A stretch of 60,435 nucleotides of DNA from positions 1-60,435 of the forward strand of contig JAFUYB010000008.1 in NCBI GenBank assembly GCA_017470735.1. The letters are read 5' to 3'. Origin of the DNA: Lachnospiraceae bacterium (GTDB taxonomy: Bacteria > Bacillota > Clostridia > Lachnospirales > Lachnospiraceae). Both the position numbers and the translations under genes were made by a program. Below, one piece after another: positions 25,471-35,060 of the stretch. Within the stretch, counting starts at the first letter, position 1; each line of letters begins with the position of its first letter. The notes beneath the pieces are model-generated. The model was given only the letters and a program-made list of their open reading frames with translations. It was not told the DNA's origin and searched no databases.

Positions 25471-26154
25471 TTATCCCCTTACGATGTGGTATTTTAAATT
25501 GTAGTCAAAGGTGTCGATGCCCTCTTTTTGCTTTAAGTGCCGGACGATCGCATAAGTCAGCGGCGTGCAGAGCACCTCGTAGCCGACCTTGAACAGATAC
25601 TGGAACAGGATCATCTGCAGGACGACGGCATTGTCCATTGTGCCCCAGAAGGACACAGTGATAAAGATGACCGAATCAAAGCCCTCGCCGACCAAAGTGG
25701 AGAGGATCGTGCGCAGCCACAGATGCTTTCCTCCGGTTGCGACCTTCAGCCGCGAGAGGATCATCGAATTTGAAAATTCGCCGAACAGATAGCCGCAAAG
25801 AGAAGCGGCAGCGATGCGCGGCGTAGTGCCAAGCACGGTCTGATAAGCCTCCTGACCGGTCCAAAAGCCCGGGTGGGGCAGTGCGATCGTGAGCATATAG
25901 ACCACGACAGCGAAAAAGCTGCACGCGAAGCCGAGCCAGATGATCGTCCGCGCATTGCGGAATCCGTAAACCTCTGTAAAAATATCGCCGAAAATGTAAG
26001 TGACCGGAAACAGGATGACGGCGGCCGGAAGCGTGATGCCGTCAGAGACCGCCCACATTTTGCCGGCGATCAGGTTGGACAGCAGCAGGCAGGTGACATA
26101 GACTACCGCAACGGTCAGAAACCGTTTGGAAACAAAGGTATCGTTGTTCTTCAT
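25471..26154 (-). CDS. Queuosine precursor transporter (YhhQ family)
   Basis: The 227-residue membrane protein has six or so helices and YhhQ/vitamin-transporter-like motifs: [36 protein letters not shown], and [13 protein letters not shown] followed by [18 protein letters not shown]. The family imports queuosine precursors such as preQ0 or preQ1. With queF next to it the cell could import preQ0 and reduce it; queC, queD and queE were not seen here. The leader is too short for a preQ1 riboswitch. Confidence 0.88.
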   Translation of the reverse strand: MKNNDTFVSKRFLTVAVVYVTCLLLSNLIAGKMWAVSDGITLPAAVILFPVTYIFGDIFTEVYGFRNARTIIWLGFACSFFAVVVYMLTIALPHPGFWTGQEAYQTVLGTTPRIAAASLCGYLFGEFSNSMILSRLKVATGGKHLWLRTILSTLVGEGFDSVIFITVSFWGTMDNAVVLQMILFQYLFKVGYEVLCTPLTYAIVRHLKQKEGIDTFDYNLKYHIVRG

Positions 26155-26186
26155 TTCGTCGCGCTCCTTTCAAACACAATGGATTT

Positions 26187-26214
26187 ATTATAGCAGGATT
26201 TTCGGGCAAGTCAA
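26187..26214 (-). promoter_or_regulatory. Promoter of the transporter-queF operon
   Basis: On the minus strand TTGACT (26209-26214), 16-bp spacer, TATAAT (26187-26192), about 25 bases before the AAAGGAG ribosome site. Confidence 0.7.
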
Positions 26215-26346
26215 TGAAATGGTGCCCCTGGAGTTGTAAAATTTGCAATAACAGCCGGGTTTTGTTATACTTTATCCAGTTGCACGGGATCACAAAGAGT
26301 TTCCTGCGAGAGCGCAGTTTTGCGAAGCAGAGTAAAGGATGGGCCT

Positions 26347-28003
26347 ATGAACGAGACACAGACACGGCTTCACAAAAATTTTTTAAAAAAGATTTCAAGC
26401 AAAGGCACAGCGACAACTGACACCTTGAGGGAAGCGTTGTCCGAGGTTGCGCCTTATTTTCATATCAGCGGCGTTGAAGTCGAGATCGCCGGCATCGGCG
26501 GTATGGCGGACCGCAGGGAAATACTGTATCGGGATCCGGACGCCAAAAAGCAGGGCGATCCGCTGCAATTCGCTTTCCCGACCAAGCACCGGAATGAATT
26601 TGTGGTTCATATCCAGCCGGCGGACAGGCCGTTTTCCCGGGATGAGAGGGATGAGCTCGAAATTTATGCGACCGAGTGTTTCTTGTTTCTTTTACAATGA
26701 GATCATTTTCACCAATGAGCAGGCTGAAAAGAGCGCAATGACGCAGTATCTGTCCGGTCTGCCCAATGCCGGGGCTTATGTCAATCAGGCGATCCGGCTT
26801 GTGATGGCAGGCGTGCCGAGTGATTACAGCGCGTTTTATTTTGATATCCGCGGCTTTTCCCGGATCAACCGCAAATACGGGCAGATGCAGGGAGACGGTA
26901 TTATCCGTAGGTATGGGCGCAAGCTGGTGGAATTTATCCAGAAAAATGAGTGCGTGGGGCATCTCGGCGGGGACAAGTTCGTGGCAATGATCCGCCAGGA
27001 GCGGAAGGATGCGTTCATCGCGTTTCTGTCTGATGTCGTGATTGAAATTGACAAGGACGGCAGCCCGGAGAAGCTGCATATTTCCGCAACGATAGGCGAG
27101 TGGGACATAGAGCGTGACGAGATCGATCCGAGCGAGATCATCGGACGGCCGTCGCTGGGACTGTCGTACGCGAAGAGCGAGCTGGGGACAACCGTTGTGT
27201 CGGTGACGGATGCCGCTTTAGAGAAGCTGAATCAGAAAAAAACCGTACTTGGCACCTACCGGGACGCATTGGAAAATGACGAATTTATCGTCTACTACCA
27301 GCCCAAGGTCGATTCGCGGGGCAATATATTAGTCGGCGCGGAAGGGCTGGTGCGGTGGATGCATGACGGCGAAATGGTTTCGCCCGGAGTATTCATTCCG
27401 CCATTGGAGCAGAACGGTGATATTCTGCTGCTGGATTATTATGTGCTGCAGCGTGCCTGTGCGGATATCCGCGGATGGGTCAAAGCGGGACTTGAGCCTG
27501 TGGTCATATCGGTGAATTTTTCCAGAAAGGATCTGGCGGACCGTCATCTGGCGGAAAATATTTTCAACATCATCGAAGAATCGGGGATCGACAAGAGCCT
27601 GATCGAGATTGAAGTGACGGAGACCGTGGACGAGGAGGAACACGGGACATTGACGGAGTTTATCAACAGCCTCTGTGATCTGGGGATACGGACGGCGATA
27701 GACGATTTCGGCGCAGGCTATTCGTCGCTTTCCACACTGCGGGAGTTCCGGGCGAATACGCTGAAGATCGACCGCTCGTTCATCAATACGGATGATTTTT
27801 CGTGGAAGGATGAGGTAATCCTGACGGATATCATCCATATGGCAGGCGAGCTGGGCATGGATGTGATCACGGAAGGCGTGGAGCGTGAGGATCAGCTGGC
27901 GCTTGTCAACAATGCGGGCTGTCATGTGATACAGGGATTCTTTTACGACCGCCCTCTGCCCAAGGAGGAGTTTGAGAAGCGGCTGATGGATAAGCAGTAT
28001 TAG
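26347..28003 (+). pseudogene. GGDEF-EAL protein split by a one-base frameshift
   Basis: Two overlapping frames join into one protein of about 551 residues if one T of CTTTT (26689-26693) is removed: frame 1 ends ATECFLFLLQ at 26700 and frame 2 continues YNEIIFTNEQAEKSAMTQYLSGLPNAGAY. Frame 1 carries an unassigned sensor-like N-terminus (ATG 26347). Frame 2 carries a degenerate GGDEF domain (GHLGGDKFVAMI instead of GG(D/E)EF) and a full EAL domain: GAEGLVRW, SVNFSRKDL, EIEVTET, IDDFGAGYSSL, LKIDRSF, ITEGVE, QGFFYDRPLP. The EAL half looks catalytically complete, so the intact form would hydrolyse c-di-GMP. Sequencing error, real mutation or reinitiation at a downstream ATG (26739) are all possible. 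Confidence 0.75.
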
Positions 28004-28131
28004 TTCAAAGATGAATGTGTCAGCACACTAGGATGGACGCGGTGTATAAGTGGGATATGTGATTGTTGCGTTTTGGGCGGGATAGGCGGATTAAAAATAG
28101 CGGTTGCTTTGGAAATACAGTTTTGATGGTC

Positions 28132-28168
28132 AGGCGGGTGAATGGTTGGGTTCATCCGCCTTTTTGTT
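28132..28168 (+). terminator. Terminator upstream of the cobalamin operon
   Basis: AGGCGGGTGAA pairs with TTCATCCGCCT around an 8-base loop and is followed by a T-run. It ends transcription from the GGDEF-EAL side. Confidence 0.8.
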
Positions 28169-28187
28169 TTGTGTATAATGGTGTCGT

Positions 28188-28279
28188 TGTTCATTTAAAT
28201 TATACAAGGAAGAGTTTTAGATTTATCAAGAATGGCATACTTTAGTTTGTTGAATGTTCATTTAAATTATACAAGGAAG
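28188..28279 (+). repeat. 25-bp direct repeat pair ahead of cbiD
   Basis: Two identical 25-bp copies lie at 28188-28212 and 28255-28279, each with TGTTCATTTAAATTATAC then AAGGAAG, and each followed by AGTTTT or TAGTTTT. They contain the palindrome ATTTAAAT. A TATAAT (28174-28179) stands just before the first copy. They may be operator sites for the cobalamin operon; no cobalamin riboswitch is visible in this leader. Confidence 0.6.
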
Positions 28280-28331
28280 TAGTTTTGGGCTTGCGGATGT
28301 GACCGGCGATGCCAAACATTGAGGGAAAGGG

Positions 28332-29564
28332 ATGGCAGATCAGGGAATAAAATTGCGTTCGGGGTTTACGACGGGAACCTGTGCGGCGGCTGCTGCAAAG
28401 GCGGCGGCTTTTATGCTCCTTTCGGGAGGCAGTATGGCAGAGGTTTCGGTGGAAATGCCCACCGGCGATGTGTTTTCGGCACCGGTACTTGAGGTGGAAC
28501 GAAGCAGTGATTTTGTGTCCTGCGCAGTGAAAAAGGACGCGGGAGACGATCCGGATGTGACAGACGGGCTGCTTGTTTACGCGAAAGTGTCATTTTTTAA
28601 GGGCGAACCGCAGCAGTCAGTGGGAATGATTGCGGATGTCCTGCGGGTAAATGTGGAAAGGGAAGAAGTGAAAAGCGGCAGAAGTTTTGACAGCTGCGGG
28701 CAGAACCGGATTGAGATTGACGGCGGGGAAGGCATCGGACGGGTGACGATGCCGGGACTTGACCAGCCGGTCGGGGCGGCAGCGATCAATTCCGTACCGC
28801 GGAGGATGATCCGTGAATCTGTGGAAGAAGTCTGTCGTTTGCTGGACTTTTGTGGTAAGCTATCCGTAGTGATCTTTGTGCCGGGCGGAGAAGCGGTCGC
28901 GAAGCAGACAATGAACAGGAGGCTGGGTATTGTCGGCGGCATATCGATTCTTGGAACGACGGGGATCGTCTCACCGATGAGCACAGACGCGCTGCTGGCG
29001 GCGGTTCGTCTGGAAATACGGCAAAAAAAAGCATTAGGGGCCGAGATCCTGCCGTTGGCGATCGGAAATTACGGGCGGCAGTTTTTGCAGGAGAAATACG
29101 GATTTGATATTGACGCCTTTGTTAAGTGCTCCAATTTTATCGGGGAGGCTATCCGCCTGGCGTCAGAGGAGGGCTTTGATCAGATATTGCTTGTCGGGCA
29201 TATCGGGAAGCTGATCAAAGTGGCCGGCGGGAAATTAAATACACATTCAAAATATGGAGATGCCCGCATGGAAACATTGGCAGCTGCGCTAATAGAATGT
29301 GGCGGAACAGCGGAAGCCGTAAGGCAGGTTTTGGAATGCGTATCAACCGAAGAAGCTCTGAGGATTGTGGACAGCTGCGGGCTGCTTGCTGCTGTGATGC
29401 AGGCTGTATTGGAGAAAATAGAGGGAACATTTAATAGTTTTACCAATAACAATTTTAGGGCGTTGACTATACGGTGCGTTGTCTTTTCCAATGTGTTTGG
29501 CGTGCTGGGAATGAGTGATGGGGCAGATAAGATGCTGGAATATGTAAAGGAAAGTGCTATATGA
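28332..29564 (+). CDS. cbiD: Cobalt-precorrin-5B (C1)-methyltransferase
   Basis: The 410-residue enzyme begins with the CbiD signature LRSGFTTGTCAAAAAKAAA and continues with VEMPTGDVFSAPVLEVE, DDPDVTDGLLVYAKV, and the conserved ISILGTTGIVSPMSTDALLAAVRLE. It transfers a methyl group to C1 of the corrin ring in the anaerobic pathway. Start at 28332 is supported by GAGGGAAAGGG. Its stop overlaps the next start by four bases (ATGA), so the operon is tightly coupled. Length is slightly longer than the usual 360-380. Confidence 0.93.
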   Translation: MADQGIKLRSGFTTGTCAAAAAKAAAFMLLSGGSMAEVSVEMPTGDVFSAPVLEVERSSDFVSCAVKKDAGDDPDVTDGLLVYAKVSFFKGEPQQSVGMIADVLRVNVEREEVKSGRSFDSCGQNRIEIDGGEGIGRVTMPGLDQPVGAAAINSVPRRMIRESVEEVCRLLDFCGKLSVVIFVPGGEAVAKQTMNRRLGIVGGISILGTTGIVSPMSTDALLAAVRLEIRQKKALGAEILPLAIGNYGRQFLQEKYGFDIDAFVKCSNFIGEAIRLASEEGFDQILLVGHIGKLIKVAGGKLNTHSKYGDARMETLAAALIECGGTAEAVRQVLECVSTEEALRIVDSCGLLAAVMQAVLEKIEGTFNSFTNNNFRALTIRCVVFSNVFGVLGMSDGADKMLEYVKESAI

Positions 29565-31663
29565 TACATTTTGTGGGGGCGGGTCCCGGAGCGGCTGATC
29601 TGATCACGGTGCGCGGGGCAAGGATGATCCGAAAAGCGGATGTCATCATCTATGCGGGATCGCTGGTCAGTGCAGAACTGCTGGAGGAAGCACGGGAGGA
29701 TTGCCGCATCTATGACAGTTCCCGAATGACTTTAGAAGAGATCCTGGCGGTGATGCAGGAAGCGGAGGCACAGAATCAAACGGTTGTCCGTCTGCATACG
29801 GGGGAGCCGTCTTTGTACGGGGCAATCCATGAACAGATGAATGGATTGGACGCATTGGGGATTCCCTATGACAGCACGCCCGGAGTGACAGCGGCTTTTG
29901 GCGCGGCGGCATCGTTAAATCTGGAATATACAATCCCGGAAGTGTCGCAGACTCTGATCGTGACAAGGATGGAGGGCAGGACGCCTGTTCCGGAAAAAGA
30001 GGGCATTGCCCAATTGGCCTCCCATCAGACATCCATGGCAATTTATCTTTCCGCGGGGCAGGCAGAAGCCCTGCGCAAAGAGCTTCTGGCTGGTGGATAC
30101 AGGGCAGATACTCCTGTTGCCGTAGTGTATAAGGCGACCTGGGAGGAAGAAAAGAAAATTTATTCTACATTAGATAAGTTTTCTTCGGCGATGGATGAGA
30201 ATGGGATTACCAACCACGCGGTGATCCTGGTCGGGGAGGCAATCGGGTATTCGGCGGGATGGTGTAAATGGTATCGTACAGCGGGTCAACGGACGGATGG
30301 AAACGGCGGATGTGAGTGGCCGGAAAAAGAGGGGACAGATGCCGGCTATGGTTTAAGACATGTTTCAAAACATCGCTCGAAATTGTATGATCCGTCATTT
30401 TCGACAGGATTCCGGCAGGCAAAGGATGGCGAAAAACTCGTTGACGGGCTCGGGGTATTAAGCTTAAACATTATTTCATTTACGGATATGGGAGATGAGC
30501 TGGCGCGGAAACTGGCAGATCAGCTTGAAGCTGAGAGTGAAAGCATGGCTGTCAGCCTGTTTCCGGTTGCTTCACGGCAGGAATCTCTTTTGCAAATAGT
30601 AAAATCGTCTTTTAATAATAAAGATGCTTTGCTGTTTATCGGAGCAATGGGCATCTGTGTACGCTTGATAGCGCCGCATATCAAGGACAAGACGCAGGAC
30701 ATTCCGGTGCTGGTAATGGACGAAAAAGCGGAGCACATCGTGCCGGTGCTCTCGGGTCATATCGGCGGAGCAAACCGTCTGGCAGAGTATATTGCGGGGC
30801 GGACGGGGGCGCAAGCGGTACTGACGACGGCGACCGATGTGCAGGGAGTGTTTGCTGTCGATGTCTGGGCGGCGGAGCAGGGGCTTTTTGTCGCGAACAA
30901 GAACGGGATACAGAAAGTATCTGCAAAACTGTTGGCAGGAGAAAGCGTGACGCTGACCGTGCGGGATGACCGCTATGAGATTGGTGAGGACGGACTGCCG
31001 GAGGGTGTTTCCATTGTGCCGTGGGAGAGGTGCCGAAAAAGATATGGGCGAGATGGGGCAGACGGATATGTCTATAGAGAGGATTTATCAAAGGATGATA
31101 TTTTGTCGGTTGAAGGTGATTCGTGGGGGAAAGGTTCATCAGATGCAGACGGTAAAGTAAATATTTGTATCGCCCAGGCGGATCATGGGCGCAGACAGAC
31201 GGGCATAAATAATGATGAAATAACACATATTATTGACGCTGATCTTTACCTGTGCCCGAAACGCTTTGTCCTGGGAATGGGATGCAAAAAGGGGATTTCA
31301 GCTGAAAAACTGGAGCAGTTCGCGAAAGGCATTGTTTCAAAGGCGGGCATCGGATGGGATGAGGTCGCTGCAGTTGCGACAATTGACCGAAAAGCAAAGG
31401 AAGAGGGGCTGGTCACCTTTTGCCGCAGAAACCGCTTGCGGCTTGTTTCTTATTCTGCGGAGACATTGGTATCGGTGCAGGGGAATTTTGCGAGATCGGA
31501 TTTTGTCGAAAAGACTGTCGGTGTGGACAATGTCTGTGAGCGGGCGTCAGCAGCGTATGCATCGGAAAAGTCCGATGAGTGGAGACAGGTCGTTGCCAAA
31601 ACGGCAAAAGACGGAATGACGGCGGCGGTCTATGAGTTTGGATGGCATGTATCGTTCTTTTAG
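29561..31663 (+). CDS. cbiFG: CbiF-CbiG fusion: cobalt-precorrin-4 C11-methyltransferase and cobalt-precorrin-5A hydrolase
   Basis: The 700-residue product joins two enzymes that act in succession. Residues 1-235 are CbiF: IHFVGAGPGAADLITVRGARMI, LHTGEPSLYGAIHEQM, and GITNHAVILVGEAIG of the SAM-dependent tetrapyrrole methylase fold. After a linker, residues of about 300 on are CbiG: the N-terminal domain with LFIGAMGICVRLIAPHIKDK, LSGHIGGANRLAEYIA and ATDVQGVFAVDVWA, and the C-terminal domain with FVLGMGCKKGIS, ATIDRKAKEEGL and VCERASA. CbiG opens the delta-lactone with loss of acetaldehyde. The fusion could channel an unstable intermediate. Confidence 0.92.
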   Translation: MIHFVGAGPGAADLITVRGARMIRKADVIIYAGSLVSAELLEEAREDCRIYDSSRMTLEEILAVMQEAEAQNQTVVRLHTGEPSLYGAIHEQMNGLDALGIPYDSTPGVTAAFGAAASLNLEYTIPEVSQTLIVTRMEGRTPVPEKEGIAQLASHQTSMAIYLSAGQAEALRKELLAGGYRADTPVAVVYKATWEEEKKIYSTLDKFSSAMDENGITNHAVILVGEAIGYSAGWCKWYRTAGQRTDGNGGCEWPEKEGTDAGYGLRHVSKHRSKLYDPSFSTGFRQAKDGEKLVDGLGVLSLNIISFTDMGDELARKLADQLEAESESMAVSLFPVASRQESLLQIVKSSFNNKDALLFIGAMGICVRLIAPHIKDKTQDIPVLVMDEKAEHIVPVLSGHIGGANRLAEYIAGRTGAQAVLTTATDVQGVFAVDVWAAEQGLFVANKNGIQKVSAKLLAGESVTLTVRDDRYEIGEDGLPEGVSIVPWERCRKRYGRDGADGYVYREDLSKDDILSVEGDSWGKGSSDADGKVNICIAQADHGRRQTGINNDEITHIIDADLYLCPKRFVLGMGCKKGISAEKLEQFAKGIVSKAGIGWDEVAAVATIDRKAKEEGLVTFCRRNRLRLVSYSAETLVSVQGNFARSDFVEKTVGVDNVCERASAAYASEKSDEWRQVVAKTAKDGMTAAVYEFGWHVSFF

Positions 31664-31830
31664 AGGATCGGGAAGCTGCAATGGCGGGTACACTGGTGAG
31701 GCGTTCTCCCAATAAATGGACTTTATTATTGGTCTATTTTCCGCCCCATGTTGTTTTCCTCAATCGACATACCACAAACGAATTGATTTATATAAATACA
31801 TCAGTGTTTGATAGAATAGAGGGGTCAGAA

Positions 31831-32568
31831 TTGGAATTAAAAAAACAATTAACAATTGTCGGAATCGGTCCGGGACACCGTGATGGATTGACAGCGGAGG
31901 CGCTTGAAGAAATTGGAAATGCCGATGTGGTTGTCGGTTATCCGTTATATTTAAAATTAATTTCTGATGTTACTATAGGGAAAGAACTGATTTCCACGCC
32001 GATGCGCAAGGAGATTGAACGGATCCGGATGGCGTTTGAGCAGGCCTTAAAGGGAAAGCGGGTAGTATTGGTGTGCAGTGGTGATGCAGGCATTTACGGG
32101 TTGGTATCTCCGGCGTATGAACTGTCGCTTGAATATCCGGATGTCGATCTGTATGTGGTAAGCGGTGTCACGGCAGCGGCAAGCGGAGCGGCATTGTTGG
32201 GGGCACCGTTAGGTAATGATTTCTGTACGATCAGTCTGAGCGATTACCTGACGCCCTGGGAGATGATCGCGAAACGGCTTTTGGCGGCGGCAGAGGCGGA
32301 TTTTGTGATCGTGCTGTACAATGCGGGGAGCAATAAGCGTCCGGATGCGCTGAAAAACGCGTGCGCTGTACTGTCGGAGCGGATTGAAGCCAAACGCTGC
32401 TGCGGTATTGCGGAAAATATCGGACGGGAGGGTGAGACGGCACGAGTCCTTTCGTTTGCAGAGCTTTCCGGTCTGCAGGTTGGGATGACGGCAACGGTGT
32501 TTATCGGAAACAGCCAGTCCGAATTTGTCGGATGCCATCTCGTGACACCAAGGGGATATGTGATATGA
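31831..32568 (+). CDS. cbiH: Cobalt-precorrin-3B C17-methyltransferase
   Basis: From the TTG at 31831 (GAGGGG six bases upstream) the product has 245 residues, the usual CbiH size: LTIVGIGPGHRDGLTAEALEEI, VVVGYPLYLKLI, VLVCSGDAGIYGLVSPAYE and FCTISLSDYLTPWEMIAKRL. It methylates C17 and contracts the ring. A longer frame back to 31642 would add about 63 residues with no similarity to the family, so it is rejected. That leaves 167 bases without a gene after cbiFG; within it nothing convincing was seen. The stop overlaps the next start. Confidence 0.9.
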   Translation: MELKKQLTIVGIGPGHRDGLTAEALEEIGNADVVVGYPLYLKLISDVTIGKELISTPMRKEIERIRMAFEQALKGKRVVLVCSGDAGIYGLVSPAYELSLEYPDVDLYVVSGVTAAASGAALLGAPLGNDFCTISLSDYLTPWEMIAKRLLAAAEADFVIVLYNAGSNKRPDALKNACAVLSERIEAKRCCGIAENIGREGETARVLSFAELSGLQVGMTATVFIGNSQSEFVGCHLVTPRGYVI

Positions 32569-34979
32569 GACAGCAGGAGCGGATTGTCGTATTTTCGGGA
32601 ACAACGGAAGGCAGGGAATATTCGGAGAGGCTGTCGGCGGATCGGATTTTCCATATTGTCTGTGTGGCGACCGATTACGGGAAAGAGGTCATGAAACCGT
32701 CGCCTTACGCGGATATCCGGGTCGGACGGCTGGATGCGGATGAAATGGCAGAGCTGTTTCAAACGGAGCGGATCACAAAGGTCGTCGATGCGACCCATCC
32801 GTTTGCGGCCGAGGTGACGGAAAATATCCGCGCAGCGATAGAAATGGTTGCATTGGATACAGATGGCAGGCAGATGAGTCAGACAGTGGAAAAAACAAGC
32901 GGGACATCTTCAAAACACATTGTATATAAGCGGATTTCGAGAGAAATTAATTCGTTAAATAATATAAGTCGAAGCATTCGATGTGAGGATATGGCGGAAG
33001 CCGCAGAATTCCTGAATGGAGTGGACGGCAACATTTTACTGACGACCGGCAGCAAGGATCTGAAGCGTTTTACGGCTGGATCGGATGACGCATTCAGGAA
33101 GCGTCTGTTTGCGCGGGTATTGCCTGCGGTGGAAAGCCTCGAAATCTGTGCTGAATGCGGGATGGCTCGTTCTCATATTATTGCGATGCAGGGACCGTTT
33201 TCGGTCGGGATGAATGTGGAAATGCTGCGGCAGCATCAGATCCGTTGGCTTGTGACAAAAAATACCGGAAAGACTGGCGGCTTCCCTGAGAAGCTGCGCG
33301 CGGCGGAAATCGCAGGCTGCGGCTGTGTCGTGATCGACCAGCCGGGAGGGACAGGTACGATTTTCGTTGACCGTCCTCTGATCATAAAATGCGCGGAGGA
33401 TTCACGCCGAAAAACGGAGAATGACAAGGAGGGCGGAGCGTTATTTGAAACGGTATCAGTTGCCCGGGCGACTTCGGGGTTGAATGATCGGCCGTACTTG
33501 GAAGTCACACTCTGCGGTATAGGCGCGGGGAACGAGGCGGAAATGACGGTCGTCGTCCAACGTGCGATCCAATCGGCGGATATCCTTTTGGGAGCGAAAC
33601 GCGTGCTTGGTGAGCGAAAAGGAAAGCTGGATACGCAGGCGGTCTACCGCGCGGAGGATATTCTCGCATATATCAGAGATTTTGTAACGGCACCGAGACA
33701 AAGGGATCAATACCGGATATGTGTGCTGTTTTCCGGAGATACCGGATTTTACAGCGGATGCGCATCTGTCTATAAAGTTCTGTGTGAGGAAAAGGAGCGG
33801 GGCGGATTTTTCGGATGCGTGACCATTTTACCGGGGGTATCGTCGGTGTCGATGCTGTCCGCGAAAATCGGAGTGCCCTATCAGGATGCCGTGCTGTTTT
33901 CGATTCACGGCAGGCCAGAAGAGATATGGTCAAAAGAATTATCGGCGATGCTGTGTCAACCGCCAGACTGCAGGCAGATCGGATACCCGTTGGCGCAAGA
34001 AGAACGAGAGAAGAAAAATAAAATCATATTTATGCTTTTATCCGGAAAGAAAGATTTAGAAGAAATCCAACTTCTGCTGTTGGATTGCGGGCAGGATCAG
34101 GCGGAGGTTTCCGTCGGTTACAATCTGTTTTTGGAAGATGAAAAAGTGGTCCGGACAACGGCAGGTGATTTACAGACAGAGGATTTTGCGGAAGGACTGT
34201 TTACGGTTTGTATTGTTGTTAAGGACAGACGATCGGATGTGGCGAACGACCGCATAGTACCGCCGGAGGAATTGGGAGGAACGCAGACTGATCATAAGAA
34301 TCTGGCTATGGCAGATTCAAGGCCGGAGAACGCATTGAATAATGAAAGGATTTTATCAAATACGGATTTACCCGAGGCTAGGATCCCAATTATGCACCTT
34401 CCGGATACCGCATTTTTGCGCCAGCCCAAACTGCCGATGACCAAGCAGGAAATCCGCAGTATCGTTTTTTCCAAGCTCGAACTGACCGGGGATGCCGTGT
34501 TTTACGATGTCGGCAGTGGAACCGGCAGTATCGCGGTCACGGCAGCCGCGTCGCAGGGGGCTTTAGCGGGAGCGGGAAGCCTGCGGGTTCTAGCGTTCGA
34601 GCGAAAAAAAGAAGCCTGCGAGGTGATAAGGCAGAACGCAGACCATCTGGGGGCAAAGACTGTATCCGTTTTTTGCGGAGAGGCGCCGGACATTTTTGAT
34701 GAGGTTCCATCCGGTCTTAAAAAGCCGACCCACGCATTCATCGGAGGGAGCGGAGGCAGGCTGGAAGAAATCTATACGGCTTTGATCCGGCGGAATCCTG
34801 CAATCCGCATTGTCATTACGGCAATTACGACGGAGACCGTGCAGGAGTGCTATCGCCTGCGCGAGGCTTATGGCCTCGATGCGATAGAGATACTGCAGGT
34901 CAATATCGCCAGGGAACGCGCTCTGGGAAGCTGCCACACGATGGAACGGGGGAGGGATGTGTATGTGTTTTGCATATGA
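32565..34979 (+). CDS. cbiJET: CbiJ-CbiE-CbiT triple fusion (precorrin-6A reductase, C5/C15 methyltransferase, decarboxylase)
   Basis: The 804-residue protein unites three steps. Residues 1-270 are CbiJ/CobK: VVFSGTTEGREYSERL, VDATHPFAAEVTENI, LLTTGSKDLKRF, IAMQGPFSVGMN, VTKNTGKTGGFPEKLRAA. About 310-520 is CbiE: LEVTLCGIGAGNEAEMTV, VLFSGDTGFYSGC, ILPGVSSVSMLSAKIGVPYQD. The rest is CbiT: LPMTKQEIRSIVFSKLEL, FYDVGSGTGSIAVTAAA and AFIGGSGGRLEEIY. The long linker regions are poorly conserved. Start 32565 overlaps the cbiH stop as ATGA. Later genes expected in such operons (cbiC, cbiL, cbiA) are absent because the mobile element follows at once. Confidence 0.92.
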   Translation: MRQQERIVVFSGTTEGREYSERLSADRIFHIVCVATDYGKEVMKPSPYADIRVGRLDADEMAELFQTERITKVVDATHPFAAEVTENIRAAIEMVALDTDGRQMSQTVEKTSGTSSKHIVYKRISREINSLNNISRSIRCEDMAEAAEFLNGVDGNILLTTGSKDLKRFTAGSDDAFRKRLFARVLPAVESLEICAECGMARSHIIAMQGPFSVGMNVEMLRQHQIRWLVTKNTGKTGGFPEKLRAAEIAGCGCVVIDQPGGTGTIFVDRPLIIKCAEDSRRKTENDKEGGALFETVSVARATSGLNDRPYLEVTLCGIGAGNEAEMTVVVQRAIQSADILLGAKRVLGERKGKLDTQAVYRAEDILAYIRDFVTAPRQRDQYRICVLFSGDTGFYSGCASVYKVLCEEKERGGFFGCVTILPGVSSVSMLSAKIGVPYQDAVLFSIHGRPEEIWSKELSAMLCQPPDCRQIGYPLAQEEREKKNKIIFMLLSGKKDLEEIQLLLLDCGQDQAEVSVGYNLFLEDEKVVRTTAGDLQTEDFAEGLFTVCIVVKDRRSDVANDRIVPPEELGGTQTDHKNLAMADSRPENALNNERILSNTDLPEARIPIMHLPDTAFLRQPKLPMTKQEIRSIVFSKLELTGDAVFYDVGSGTGSIAVTAAASQGALAGAGSLRVLAFERKKEACEVIRQNADHLGAKTVSVFCGEAPDIFDEVPSGLKKPTHAFIGGSGGRLEEIYTALIRRNPAIRIVITAITTETVQECYRLREAYGLDAIEILQVNIARERALGSCHTMERGRDVYVFCI

Positions 34980-35047
34980 ATATTGCTAATAAAAAAACGG
35001 GATTTCCGGACAGCCGCAAACCCAGTAACGACAAGGAAAAACCGTAA
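34976..35047 (+). pseudogene. Truncated ORF coupled to cbiT at the ICE boundary
   Basis: An ATG overlapping the cbiJET stop as ATGA opens a frame of only 23 codons (MNIANKKTGFPDSRKPSNDK...). The four-base overlap is how every other junction of this operon is built except cbiFG-cbiH, which suggests that a further operon gene began here and was cut by the incoming element. The product is too short to name. It could also be an accidental frame. Confidence 0.4.
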
Positions 35048-35060
35048 AAATCAAAAAAAT

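Noticed and set aside
28003-28331. Possible cobalamin riboswitch ahead of cbiD
   Set aside because: No B12-box-like core seen; only a terminator and the 25-bp repeats.
31642-31830. N-terminal extension of CbiH from ATG 31642
   Set aside because: The added residues do not belong to the methylase fold, and a TTG with GAGGGG fits the family length.
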